Shown one piece after another: positions 36,190 through 45,544 of a stretch of 64,000 nt of DNA; position 1 is the first letter of the stretch, and each line of letters begins with the position of its first letter. This DNA comes from Chryseobacterium mulctrae. GTDB taxonomy: Bacteria; Bacteroidota; Bacteroidia; Flavobacteriales; Weeksellaceae. Position numbers and translations under genes: made by a program. The notes below the pieces were generated by a model. The model saw nothing but the letters and a program-made list of their open reading frames with translations, searched no databases and was not told where the DNA came from. The stretch is taken from positions 1,488,001 to 1,552,000 of the forward strand of contig NZ_VAJL01000001.1 in the NCBI RefSeq assembly GCF_006175945.1, given 5' to 3'.

Positions 36190-37026
36190 TTACTTTAGTT
36201 CGTTAGTTTTAACAGCGTCCATATCGCCATAATCCATATTTTCTCCTGCCATTCCCCAGATAAATGTATAGTTGGAAGTACCAACTCCTGAGTGAATAGA
36301 CCATTCCGGAGACAAGACCGCTTCATTGTTTTTCATAAAAATATGACGCGTCTCATTCGGCTGACCAAGAAAATGACTTACCGCCTGACCTTCTTCCAAA
36401 TCAAAATAAAAATAAGCTTCCATTCTACGGGTATGCGTGTGAGAAGGCATTGTGTTCCAAACACTTCCTTCGTGCAGCTCGGTCATTCCCATTTGTAGTT
36501 GGCAGGTTTCTAATACGCTGTTTACAATCAGTTTATTAATTGTACGTCTGTTTGCGTATTTTGTCTCACCTAATTCTACAATTTCAGCTTCGTTTTTAGT
36601 GATTTTCTTTGTAGGAAAAGTGTGATGCGCCGGAGCTGAGTTGAAATAAAATAAAGTCTGACCCTCATTTCCGTTTTCAAAAACAACATCTTTTTCGCCT
36701 TTTCCGATGTATAAAGCTTCTTTGTTTCCAAGCTCGAAAACCTCTCCGTCGACAGTTACCTTTCCGGCAGCGCCTACGTTGATGATTCCTAATTCTCTTC
36801 TGTCTAAGAAGTTTTGCGCTTTCAGATCATCGGTTGGCTCCAGTTTCAATGCGCTTTTTACAGGCATTACACCACCTACAATCATTCTGTCGTACATAGA
36901 ATACACTACATTGATCTGATCTTCATTAAATAAATCATTCATCAAAAACTCCCTTCTCAGGTCTTCAGTTGTATATTTTTTTACATCTTCAGGATGATGG
37001 GCGTAACGAAATTCTGATTTTGTCAT
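36190..37026 (-). CDS. kduI: 4-deoxy-L-threo-5-hexosulose-uronate ketol-isomerase
   Basis: A 278-residue cupin-fold, zinc-dependent isomerase that converts 5-keto-4-deoxyuronate, made from unsaturated galacturonate, to 2,5-diketo-3-deoxygluconate. Family segments are FRYAHHPEDVKKYTTEDLRR, FLDRRELGIINVGAAGKVTV, and the metal-site TMPSHTHTRRMEAYFYFDLE. EWSIHSGVGTSNYTFIWGMA follows near the C-terminus. It is the first gene of the minus-strand cluster and faces susC across a regulatory spacer, so it is probably induced together with pectin binding and breakdown genes. Confidence 0.95.
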   Translation of the reverse strand: MTKSEFRYAHHPEDVKKYTTEDLRREFLMNDLFNEDQINVVYSMYDRMIVGGVMPVKSALKLEPTDDLKAQNFLDRRELGIINVGAAGKVTVDGEVFELGNKEALYIGKGEKDVVFENGNEGQTLFYFNSAPAHHTFPTKKITKNEAEIVELGETKYANRRTINKLIVNSVLETCQLQMGMTELHEGSVWNTMPSHTHTRRMEAYFYFDLEEGQAVSHFLGQPNETRHIFMKNNEAVLSPEWSIHSGVGTSNYTFIWGMAGENMDYGDMDAVKTNELK

Positions 37027-37076
37027 ACTCTAGATTTTAAACTTAAATTATGGTTTTTAAAAACCTGTTAAACATT

Positions 37077-37090
37077 GCGTAATCGATTGC
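37077..37090. promoter_or_regulatory. LacI-type operator candidate near kduI
   Basis: GCGTAATCGATTGC contains AATCGATT (37081-37088) with a right half GC and an imperfect left half. It lies 51 bases before the kduI start, in position to block its promoter. Confidence 0.5.
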
Positions 37091-37705
37091 ATTAAATTAC
37101 ACTAAAATTCCACAGAAATACTTGTCGATAAATATATAGATTATATGTATTCGGTTAACAAAAAATTAATTTTAATTTATAATTAACTAAAAATCAATTA
37201 TATAAATTTTAAATTAATAACAAAAAACTTAAAATAAAGAAGTAAAAGTGTCAGATTTTTTTACAGAAATGCAATGTAACGACTGTAAAAAATAAAAATC
37301 ATGCCAAATATTTTAACACAACCCCACTAAATATATTATATATAAGGATAAGATTAAATTAATACACATTGTTTGTTAATTTAAGTGAAAAATTATCATT
37401 TATAAAATACACAAGTTTTTCTGAATGAAAAAGATGATAAAAATCAGATGTAACTATAAAAATTACAGTTTGGATATGCTTTTTGGGAGTTTTTGGAAGC
37501 TTGAAATACTCTTATTTGCGCTGATTTCTTATCATTATAATCATTAAACATCAAATTATTTTCACATTTTTCAATCTTTAAAACAAATAATAAAACTAAC
37601 CACAAAGCACTGAAAATCAAAATAATAAAACAATAAACAAGCTTAACATTTTATGTTTATTAACAAATTAAACAGTCAAATTAATAGAAAAATAACATTT
37701 TTTTC

Positions 37706-37735
37706 TTTGCGTAATGGAAAATAATATTAGTTTAG
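37706..37735 (+). promoter_or_regulatory. Probable promoter of the susC operon
   Basis: TTTG at 37706-37709, an 18-base spacer, then TAGTTTAG at 37728-37735 matches the Bacteroidota pattern TTTG/TAnnTTTG with one mismatch. Transcription would start near 37741, giving a leader of about 158 bases with the operator candidate inside it. Confidence 0.4.
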
Positions 37736-37765
37736 GAGCTAAGATATTTTATTAAGAATAATTAC

Positions 37766-37777
37766 GCAATCGATTGC
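37766..37777. promoter_or_regulatory. LacI-type operator candidate before susC
   Basis: GCAATCGATTGC is a perfect 12-bp palindrome with a central CG, as LacI-family operators usually have. It lies about 30 bases downstream of the predicted start of transcription. Confidence 0.55.
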
Positions 37778-37898
37778 ACTCAGAAAAGCGTACATCATTA
37801 AAATATTCCTAGAAACAGAATACTTAAAAATCCACAAAAAAATTAGGGAAGTTATTGGCTTCTCAAACCACACATTAAACTATATAAGGATACAATAA

Positions 37899-40895
37899 AT
37901 GGATAAAAAGGTACAATCAATAAAGTGGTTATATTTAACTGTTTTTCTGCTTCCCGTACTTGCTATGGCTCAGGAAAAAGAAACCAAGATTGACGAAGTT
38001 GTCTTGGTAGGATATACTAAAGTTTCTAAAAAAGATGTTACTAACTCCGTATCTTCTGTAAAGGCTGAAGCAATCAAAGATATGCCATCAACCAATGCTG
38101 CCGAAGCAATTCAGGGAAGAATGGCAGGAGTACAGGTTTCATTAAGTGAAGGCTCACCCGGAGCCGATGTAGACATTGTCATCAGAGGAGGTAATTCTAT
38201 TACAGGAAGTAATGCTCCCCTTTACATTGTAGATGGAGTTCAAATGGATAATGCACTATCTATTTTATCTCCAAAAGAAATTGAATCTATTGAAGTTTTA
38301 AAAGACGCATCTTCTACCAATATCTACGGAGCCAGAGGAGCCAACGGTGTTGTTATGATCACCACAAAAGGAGGTCGCAAAAGAGCAAAAACATCAATTA
38401 ATTATAATGGATTTTTAGGGGTAAGGAAAATTCAAAATACGATCGATGTATTAGATCCGTACCAATATGTGCTGTATCAATATGAAGTATATAATAAAGG
38501 TGGAGTTCAGACGGATATTGATGCTTTCAAGGCAAGATATGGAACTTACGACCAGTTAAGCAAATACAAAGACGTACAAAAAAGAGACTGGCAAGACGAG
38601 GTTTTTGGGAGAGAAGCATTTAACTTTACTCATAACCTTGCTGTCACCGGAGGATCTGACAATTCATCTTTCGCATTATCTTTAAATAATGTAGAGGAAG
38701 ATGGGATTATGATTGGATCTGGTTTTAAAAGAAGCATGCTCAACTTCAAATATGATTATGATATTTCTAAGAAATTAAATTTCACTTTAAATACAAGATA
38801 CAGCAGACAAACCATCTTCGGAACAGGAACCTCATCTACAGGTTCACAAAGTACCAACCGACTAAGGAATGCAGTAAGGTATCAACCATTTGAAGGAGGA
38901 TCTAACGTAAACGTTGATGATTTTGATCCTTTATTTGCAAATGAAACCAATCTTGTAAATCCTATTCTTTTAGCGAACAATGAGATTAAAGAAAATGGAA
39001 GAAATGACTTGTTATTAAACGGAACTTTAGAATATAAAATCAGCAAAGATTTTACTTTCAGGAGTGTTATCGGATATTTGCAGAGGGATGAATATATTAA
39101 TCAGTTTTCGGGAGCCATAACTTCTGTGGCAAGACAGAATAATGATCAACCGGTAGTTGTTTTAAACAAATCTCAAACAAGAAGAATTACCAATACTAAT
39201 ACTTTAAATTATAGAAAGACATTTGGAAGTCATAAATTAGATCTATTAGTAGGACAGGAAATCGTAAAAACAGATGGAGAATCATTAGGAATGACTATAA
39301 AATGGTTTCCAAAATCTATAAGTGCTGAAGAAGCATTTGCTAACATTCAGTCGGCTTCTCCTCCAGGTGGGTTGGTACAAGATGCTCCTAAAGCAGGAAG
39401 AAACCCTGACCGATTGGCATCATTTTTTGGTAGAGCCAACTATATCTTCAAAAATAAATACATCCTTACTGCTTCCATGAGAGCCGATGGTTCAAGTGTT
39501 TTTGGAGCTGGAAATCAATGGGGCTACTTCCCTGCAGCTTCTGCCGCTTGGAAAATTACTGAAGAAAATTTCTTAAAAGAAAGCCAAACCATCAGTGAAT
39601 TAAAACTTCGTTTAGGATATGGTCTTTCTGGAAATAACAGAATCGGATCTTTCTTATATGATACTTTCTTCACAACGTCATCTGATTATGGATATGCTTT
39701 TGGCACCAATGTAACTCCAGGTGCTACAACAGGAAATATCTTAGCAAACAAAAATGTGACTTGGGAAAAATCTGCTTCTAAAAACCTAGGTTTAGATTTT
39801 GGCTTATTTAAAGGAAAAGTATATGGAACTTTAGATGTTTATCAAACGGATACCAAAGACTTATTACTTTTAGCTCAAATTCCTAAAGACAGAGGTTACG
39901 AATATCAATATCAAAACTCTGGAAGTACTACGAATAAAGGTATTGAATTCTCCATCGGAAGTGCTATCATTAACAAGGAAAATTTCACTTGGAAAATGGA
40001 TGCGAATATCTCTTCAAACAGAAACACCATTAAAAGTTTAGGAAATAATGCATCTCCAAGTTCTTTTTCTTACCTGTACCCTTCAGGTTGGCAAAACAGC
40101 TTGAATGACTTCTTAGTACAGGTTGGTAAGCCAGTAGGTACTTTTTGGGGATATCAAACAGCAGGAAGATATGAAGTAAGTGATTTCGATTATAATCCAG
40201 CAACGCAGGTTTATACACTGAAAGCAGGTATTCCTAGCTCTGCAGCCGCTGCAAACGGAGCAAAACTAATACAACCTGGAGATCTTAAGCTTCAAGATTT
40301 AAACGGTGACGGTATTATTGATAATAAAGATATGACCGATCTAGGAAATGCCCAACCTAAATTCTATGGTGGTTTTAGCCAGAATTTCCGTTACAAAAAC
40401 TGGGATATGAGCTTAATGTTTAATTTCTCTGTTGGAAATAAAGTGTATAACGCTAACAAAATCGAATATTCAACACAATATTTATACAAAGACAATAACA
40501 TGTTAGCTGAAGTGGCCGACAGATGGAGATGGTTCGATGATGCAGGTGTAAAAGTAAATGACCCAACAGCTTTAGCTGCATTAAATGCCAATACAACAGG
40601 ATGGACTCCACCTGCAGGTGCTTATTTCTTACATTCGTATGCTATTGAAGACGGATCTTTCTTAAGACTAAACAACGTAACTTTAGGGTATTCTCTTGGA
40701 AAAGAATTTACTAAACAATTAGGACTTTCAAACTTCAGACTGTATTTCACAATGAATAATGTCTTTACCATTACTGGTTATTCAGGATATGATCCAGAAG
40801 CTAATACCAGAAGAAATCCTTTAACACCTGGTGTAGATTATGCCGCTTATCCAAGAAGCAGATTTATCTTATCAGGAGTTGACATCACTTTTTAA
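37899..40895 (+). CDS. SusC-like TonB-dependent outer-membrane transporter
   Basis: A 998-residue outer-membrane protein that imports oligosaccharides together with the following SusD-like lipoprotein. A signal peptide (MDKKVQSIKWLYLTVFLLPV, ending AMA-Q) is followed at once by the TonB box KIDEVVLVGYTKV and the plug domain (AAEAIQGRMAGVQV, LYIVDGVQMD, IEVLKDASSTNIYGARGANG with its GVVMITTKGG end). The 22-strand barrel follows, ending in RFILSGVDITF. The usual N-terminal carboxypeptidase-regulatory-like domain between signal and TonB box is missing. Substrate is inferred to be pectin fragments from the pectin enzymes encoded downstream. Confidence 0.95.
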   Translation: MDKKVQSIKWLYLTVFLLPVLAMAQEKETKIDEVVLVGYTKVSKKDVTNSVSSVKAEAIKDMPSTNAAEAIQGRMAGVQVSLSEGSPGADVDIVIRGGNSITGSNAPLYIVDGVQMDNALSILSPKEIESIEVLKDASSTNIYGARGANGVVMITTKGGRKRAKTSINYNGFLGVRKIQNTIDVLDPYQYVLYQYEVYNKGGVQTDIDAFKARYGTYDQLSKYKDVQKRDWQDEVFGREAFNFTHNLAVTGGSDNSSFALSLNNVEEDGIMIGSGFKRSMLNFKYDYDISKKLNFTLNTRYSRQTIFGTGTSSTGSQSTNRLRNAVRYQPFEGGSNVNVDDFDPLFANETNLVNPILLANNEIKENGRNDLLLNGTLEYKISKDFTFRSVIGYLQRDEYINQFSGAITSVARQNNDQPVVVLNKSQTRRITNTNTLNYRKTFGSHKLDLLVGQEIVKTDGESLGMTIKWFPKSISAEEAFANIQSASPPGGLVQDAPKAGRNPDRLASFFGRANYIFKNKYILTASMRADGSSVFGAGNQWGYFPAASAAWKITEENFLKESQTISELKLRLGYGLSGNNRIGSFLYDTFFTTSSDYGYAFGTNVTPGATTGNILANKNVTWEKSASKNLGLDFGLFKGKVYGTLDVYQTDTKDLLLLAQIPKDRGYEYQYQNSGSTTNKGIEFSIGSAIINKENFTWKMDANISSNRNTIKSLGNNASPSSFSYLYPSGWQNSLNDFLVQVGKPVGTFWGYQTAGRYEVSDFDYNPATQVYTLKAGIPSSAAAANGAKLIQPGDLKLQDLNGDGIIDNKDMTDLGNAQPKFYGGFSQNFRYKNWDMSLMFNFSVGNKVYNANKIEYSTQYLYKDNNMLAEVADRWRWFDDAGVKVNDPTALAALNANTTGWTPPAGAYFLHSYAIEDGSFLRLNNVTLGYSLGKEFTKQLGLSNFRLYFTMNNVFTITGYSGYDPEANTRRNPLTPGVDYAAYPRSRFILSGVDITF

Positions 40896-40905
40896 ACCTA
40901 ATATT

Positions 40906-42729
40906 ATGAAGAAGAATAAATTTTTAACAATACTATTTGCTGTTGCAGGAGTAATATCTTTAAACTCTTGTGATGATTACCTGGATGTAGAAAGCTTATC
41001 TAATACAGCCGAAAAACAACAATTTGACTCTGCTCCAGACACTTTCTCCGCTTTGGTAGGCGTTTATAACGCTACTATGGGTGACAATACCTATGGCCAG
41101 AGAATGAACTTAATCCTTACTCAATCAGGTGACGATTTAAGAACTTCTGGTGATTATAACGCGAATGACAGAAGAGGAATTAGTTGCTTCGGCGCAATTC
41201 CTACAAATACTGAGCTATTAAGACCTTTCTTAGATACTTATGCCGGAATTGAAAGAGCGAATCTTGTCATTAAAAACATCCCGCTTTCACCAGTGATGCA
41301 AACTGGTTCAGCAGCAGATAAGACGTTAATGAACAGATATTTGGGCGAGGCTTTAACATTGAGAGCCCAATTCTACTATGATCTTATAAAAAACTGGGGC
41401 GATGTACCTTTCCAAGATGTACCTTCAGCCTATCTTCCTGACTTGTATCTTGCAAAAACGGATAGAGATATTATTTATGATAAAATTCTTGAAGATTTGC
41501 TTAAAGCTGAAGCTCTTGTACCTTGGAGATCCGAAGGAGGAACTACTGCACAAAGAATTTCAAAAGGTGCAGTTAAAGGTTTAAGAGCCAGAATTGCTTT
41601 AGCAAGAGCAGGATATTCTTTAAGAAGAAATCCTCAACAAATGCTGCAGGGGTCTAATCCTCAGAAATATTACCAGATCGCTTATGATGAGTGTAAAGAC
41701 ATTATCAATTCTGCTCAGCATCAGCTTAATCCTAGCTATGAAGGATTATTCAGATCATTACATACCAATTCTCAGGATGCTACGAATGAGGTGATCTATG
41801 CGATCGGAGCTTTCGGAGGAAACTCAAGAACAGACAGTAAAATCGGTTACTATAACGGTTTAAGACATGATGATACCGATTGGAAATCTTCAGGTGGAAT
41901 CAGTGCAATTCCTGTTTATTTTTATGAATTTACAAAATATGATCTAAGAAGAGATGTTAACATCGCCATCTATAGAGTAAATACTACAAAACAGGAAGAG
42001 CTTCAGACATCTATCAACTGGAATGACGGTAAATTTAGAAAATCTTGGACCTCAATTACAGGAACATCTCAAAACTTAGGGATCGATTGGCCAATGCTTA
42101 GATATTCAGATATTTTATTAATGTTTGCAGAAGCTGATAACGAATTACACGGTGGTCCATCTGCCGATGCGATCAATGCAGTGATGGCAGTAAGACAAAG
42201 AGCCTATGCAGGTAATTTAGGTCAGGTAGGAACGATTCCAACTGGTAAAGCAGCTTTCTTCGATTATATCGTGAAAGAAAGACAGCTTGAATTTGGTGGT
42301 GAAGGATTAAGAAAATATGATCTTATCCGTTGGAATTTATTAGAAACTAAAATTAATGAAACAAGAGCTAAGCTTACCCAGTTCATGAATGGTACGGGAG
42401 CATATGCAAACGTTCCTGAATATATTTTCTACAAAAAGCCAACCTATGTTCCAACAAAAACGGCTCAACAAAATGTATTAGACATTGATTTCTATACAAC
42501 TGCAGGAGTTGCAAAAGCAGATATTTTCTACAGTCCAAATCAATCTGTTGCTACACCATCAGGTTATACAAAAGTAAACTGGAGATTAGCAATGACTCAG
42601 CCATACATAAGTGGAGATCCTATCAAGAGTTATGCATATTATTTCCAGCCTAACAGGAAAGAGCTATTACCATTAGCATTAGACGTTGTAAACTCTAATT
42701 ATAATCTTACCCAAGATTATGGTTATTAG
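40906..42729 (+). CDS. SusD/RagB-like surface lipoprotein
   Basis: An open frame begins at 40840 inside susC, but the ATG at 40906 (MKKNKFLTILFAVAGVISLNSC) gives a proper lipoprotein signal with Cys 22 and leaves a 10-base gap to susC. The 607-residue protein has the N-terminal DDYLDVESLSN, ALVGVYNATMGD, LGEALTLRAQFYYDLIKNWG with TPR helices, DILLMFAEADNELHG, and IVKERQLEFGGEGLRKYDLIRWN, all SusD/RagB marks. It caps the SusC barrel and binds glycans at the cell surface. A strong hairpin terminator follows. Confidence 0.95.
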   Translation: MKKNKFLTILFAVAGVISLNSCDDYLDVESLSNTAEKQQFDSAPDTFSALVGVYNATMGDNTYGQRMNLILTQSGDDLRTSGDYNANDRRGISCFGAIPTNTELLRPFLDTYAGIERANLVIKNIPLSPVMQTGSAADKTLMNRYLGEALTLRAQFYYDLIKNWGDVPFQDVPSAYLPDLYLAKTDRDIIYDKILEDLLKAEALVPWRSEGGTTAQRISKGAVKGLRARIALARAGYSLRRNPQQMLQGSNPQKYYQIAYDECKDIINSAQHQLNPSYEGLFRSLHTNSQDATNEVIYAIGAFGGNSRTDSKIGYYNGLRHDDTDWKSSGGISAIPVYFYEFTKYDLRRDVNIAIYRVNTTKQEELQTSINWNDGKFRKSWTSITGTSQNLGIDWPMLRYSDILLMFAEADNELHGGPSADAINAVMAVRQRAYAGNLGQVGTIPTGKAAFFDYIVKERQLEFGGEGLRKYDLIRWNLLETKINETRAKLTQFMNGTGAYANVPEYIFYKKPTYVPTKTAQQNVLDIDFYTTAGVAKADIFYSPNQSVATPSGYTKVNWRLAMTQPYISGDPIKSYAYYFQPNRKELLPLALDVVNSNYNLTQDYGY

Positions 42730-42760
42730 TAAAAATATACATTCATATTAATTAATTTTC

Positions 42761-42804
42761 AGTACAGACTTCCTCCTTTTTCGGGAGAAGGTCTGTACTT
42801 TTCT
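42761..42804 (+). terminator. Terminator after the SusC/SusD pair
   Basis: AGTACAGAC (42761-42769) pairs with GTCTGTACT (42791-42799), with extra pairing inside, followed by TTTCTTC. It separates binding/import genes from the pectinase genes. Confidence 0.75.
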
Positions 42805-42882
42805 TCAAAAAAAATTTAGAAAAGATTTTTAAAAGTTGAAATTTCAGCCTATCAACTGACAACTAAAAACGATCAACAACTT

Positions 42883-43905
42883 ATGCAGTTTTCAGGTTTA
42901 AAAAATAGTACATTCTTCTTTATTTTTTCAGTAGTCATAATTAGTCTTCTTTCTTTCAAAGCTAATGATGAAAAAACCATCATCGTTTCGAAAGACGGAA
43001 AAGGAAATTTTACGACTATTCAACAGGCAATCGACGCTGTTGAAGAAGGAACATCGGTAAGAACAAAAATTATAATAAAACCAGGAACCTACAGAGAAAA
43101 AGTTACTGTCACTGCTACAAAAAGCCCAATAATTTTAATCGGTGAAAAAGCAGATAACACGATTTTAGTTTACGGCGATTATGCTTCAAAGCAAAACGCA
43201 GAAGGCAAAAATATAGGAACTACAGGTTCATCTACTCTATTTATTTTTTCAGATAATTTTTCAGCAAAAAATATCACCTTTCAAAATGATGCAGGACCAG
43301 TTGGGCAAGCCGTTGCTGTTCTCACCACAGGAGACAAAATTGCTTTTGAAAACTGCCGATTCTTAGGATTTCAGGATACTCTATACACCAAAGGAACTCA
43401 GGATAACCCGGATAAGAGCAAAACTTCCAGAAATTATTTTAAAAACTGCTACATCGAAGGAACTACAGACTATATTTTCGGAGCTGGCACTGCCGTTTTT
43501 GAAGATTGTACAATATATTCCAAAAAAAATGCATCTTATGTTACTGCTGCCTCTACTCCGGAAGGAGCTGAGTTTGGTTACGTATTTATTAACTGTAATT
43601 TAACAGGTGATGCATCAGCAAATTCTGTATATTTGGGAAGACCTTGGAGACCTTTTGCAAAAACAGTTTACATCAATTGTGCAATCGATTCCACAATAAA
43701 AAAAGAAGGTTGGCATAACTGGTCTAAACCTGATGCTGAAAAGACAACTTTCTATGCAGAATATAATTCAAAAGGAGCCGGAGCAGATTCCTCAAAAAGA
43801 GTTTTCTGGTCTCATCAGCTAACGAAAGATCAGGCTAAAAAATATTCAGCAAAAAATATTTTGAAAGGAAAAGACAACTGGAACTTTACAAAAAGTTTTA
43901 AATAA
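42883..43905 (+). CDS. Pectin methylesterase (CE8)
   Basis: A 340-residue exported esterase that removes methyl groups from homogalacturonan, preparing it for lyase and polygalacturonase. After a signal peptide (about residues 10-27) the right-handed beta-helix shows GKGNFTTIQQAIDAVEEGTS, GTYREKVTV, GQAVAVLTTGDKIAFENC with the Gln, FLGFQDTLYTK and EGTTDYIFGAGTAVFEDC with the two catalytic Asp residues, and YLGRPWRPFAKTVYIN with the active-site Arg. All catalytic residues are present. It opens the enzyme group after the susD terminator. Confidence 0.93.
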   Translation: MQFSGLKNSTFFFIFSVVIISLLSFKANDEKTIIVSKDGKGNFTTIQQAIDAVEEGTSVRTKIIIKPGTYREKVTVTATKSPIILIGEKADNTILVYGDYASKQNAEGKNIGTTGSSTLFIFSDNFSAKNITFQNDAGPVGQAVAVLTTGDKIAFENCRFLGFQDTLYTKGTQDNPDKSKTSRNYFKNCYIEGTTDYIFGAGTAVFEDCTIYSKKNASYVTAASTPEGAEFGYVFINCNLTGDASANSVYLGRPWRPFAKTVYINCAIDSTIKKEGWHNWSKPDAEKTTFYAEYNSKGAGADSSKRVFWSHQLTKDQAKKYSAKNILKGKDNWNFTKSFK

Positions 43906-43948
43906 ATTATTTTTTCCGTGAAAAATTAAAAGTTCTCTTCTTTTGAAA

Positions 43949-44032
43949 CTGTAATCAATCCCATAGGGATTTGCTGTTAATAGAAAAAGTAAATGTAAAA
44001 AACGAAGCTCCGTAGGAGCGACCTGTCAATTT
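43949..44032 (+). repeat. Dispersed intergenic repeat, CCCATAGGGATTT type
   Basis: ATCCCATAGGGATTTGCTG, a short A-rich stretch, and ACGAAGCTCCGTAGGAGCGA (CTCC/GGAG hairpin), then CCTGTC. The form is that of a repeated flavobacterial intergenic element, but only one copy lies in this window, so the repeat status is from memory. Confidence 0.45.
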
Positions 44033-44077
44033 ATTATATTTTAAAAATTCAATGAAATAAAATTTTAATTATTTTAA

Positions 44078-45496
44078 ATGAAATTCAGTCTAAAACATAA
44101 AATCTTTACCACTGGCATTTTTACAATGTTCGTTTTGTCGGTTTCGGCTCAGGAGAAAACGTTGAGTTTCCCTGGCGCAGAAGGTTTCGGAAGATACACA
44201 ACTGGAGGAAGAGGCGGAAAAGTTTTATTTGTAACAAAATTGACAGACGACGGTTCAGAAGGAACTTTAAGATATGTTTTAGACCAAAAAGGAGCAAGAT
44301 ATATTGTTTTCAAAACAGCAGGAACGATCTACTTGGAATCTCCATTAAAAATAAAAGAAGGCAATGTCACCATTGCCGGACAAACTGCTCCAGGCGACGG
44401 AATTACCATTGCCAACTACGAAACTTTTGTTGCGGCAGATAACGTAATTATTCGTTTTTTACGTTTCAGAATGGGAGATCAGAAAAAATTTGAAGGTGAT
44501 GCATTAGGGGCAAGATTTATAAAAAATTTAATCGTCGATCATTGCTCAATGAGTTGGTCTACCGACGAGACGGTTTCTATTTATGTGAATGAAAATACCA
44601 CACTTCAATGGTGCATAATTTCAGAAAGTTTAAGAAATTCTGCCCATCAAAAAGGCGCTCACGGATACGGCGGAATTGCAGGTGGAAAATTCGCTTCTTT
44701 TCATCATAACATGTATGCTCATCACGACAGCAGAAATCCCAGATTGGGTGAGTATGCAGGAAGTAAATTTGCATTGACCGATTTAACTGATTTTAGAAAT
44801 AATGTCATTTACAATTGGGGACACAACAATGTCTACGGCGGTGAAGGAATGAATGTAAATATGGTTAATAATTACTATAAACCAGGTCCCGCATCGATGA
44901 ACAAAAAAAGAATTGTAGCCATCGATAAAAACGAAAAACCTGAAACCGAAGTTTACAACATTTGGGGTAAATATTATATCAACGGAAATGTCTCTGAAGA
45001 AAATCCTGATGTAACCGCAGACAACTGGAATGCAGGCGTTTTTAATCAAATGAAACCTTCTTACAATTTGACTGATGCTGATAAAAATTCAATAAAAATA
45101 AATCAGCCACACGATATTCAGAATAATGTAAAAACACATTCCGCAAAAGAAGCGTATGAAAAAATATTGCAGATTGGCGGGGCAAGTTTAGTGAGAGATG
45201 TAATAGACATCCGTATTTTAAAAGAGGTAAAAAATGGTACTTTCACATATAACGGTTCACTTGGAAGTAAAAACGGGATCATCGATTCGCAAAATGATAT
45301 CGGTGGGTTTCCAGATTTAAAACCCGGAAAACCCCTACTCGATTCAGACAACGACGGAATGCCCGATGAATGGGAAAAAACACACAATCTCGATCCTAAA
45401 AAAGCCAATGCAAACGGAAGAGATTTAGATAAAAATTATGATAATATCGAGGTCTACATAAATGACCTTGTTAAAAAAATAACCGATAAACAGTAG
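44078..45496 (+). CDS. Pectate lyase (PL1)
   Basis: A 472-residue exported lyase that cleaves demethylated homogalacturonan by beta-elimination, giving unsaturated oligogalacturonides. Signal peptide to about residue 24 (VSAQ). The beta-helix contains LSFPGAEGFGRYTTGGRGGK, GSEGTLRYVLDQKGARYIVF, VTIAGQTAPGDGITI, VIIRFLRFRMGDQ, VDHCSMSWSTDETVS and HHDSRNPRLG with the catalytic Arg, typical of PL1. The C-terminal stretch DSDNDGMPDEWEKTHNLDP is a thrombospondin-3-like calcium motif often found at the end of Bacteroidota pectate lyases. Confidence 0.92.
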   Translation: MKFSLKHKIFTTGIFTMFVLSVSAQEKTLSFPGAEGFGRYTTGGRGGKVLFVTKLTDDGSEGTLRYVLDQKGARYIVFKTAGTIYLESPLKIKEGNVTIAGQTAPGDGITIANYETFVAADNVIIRFLRFRMGDQKKFEGDALGARFIKNLIVDHCSMSWSTDETVSIYVNENTTLQWCIISESLRNSAHQKGAHGYGGIAGGKFASFHHNMYAHHDSRNPRLGEYAGSKFALTDLTDFRNNVIYNWGHNNVYGGEGMNVNMVNNYYKPGPASMNKKRIVAIDKNEKPETEVYNIWGKYYINGNVSEENPDVTADNWNAGVFNQMKPSYNLTDADKNSIKINQPHDIQNNVKTHSAKEAYEKILQIGGASLVRDVIDIRILKEVKNGTFTYNGSLGSKNGIIDSQNDIGGFPDLKPGKPLLDSDNDGMPDEWEKTHNLDPKKANANGRDLDKNYDNIEVYINDLVKKITDKQ

Positions 45497-45544
45497 AAAG
45501 TCACTGAAATTTTTAAGTAAATGGTTATCTAAAACGAAAGAATT

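Larger units (their letters stand above)
37027..37898. promoter_or_regulatory. Divergent kduI-susC regulatory spacer
   Basis: A gene-free, very A/T-rich spacer of 872 bases between two divergent pectin operons. It holds one AATCGATT palindrome near each end (37077-37090 near kduI, 37766-37777 near susC) and a promoter-like pair before susC. The rest, 37100-37700, contains long A/T runs and no frame worth reporting. An unrecognised small RNA cannot be excluded. Confidence 0.6.
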
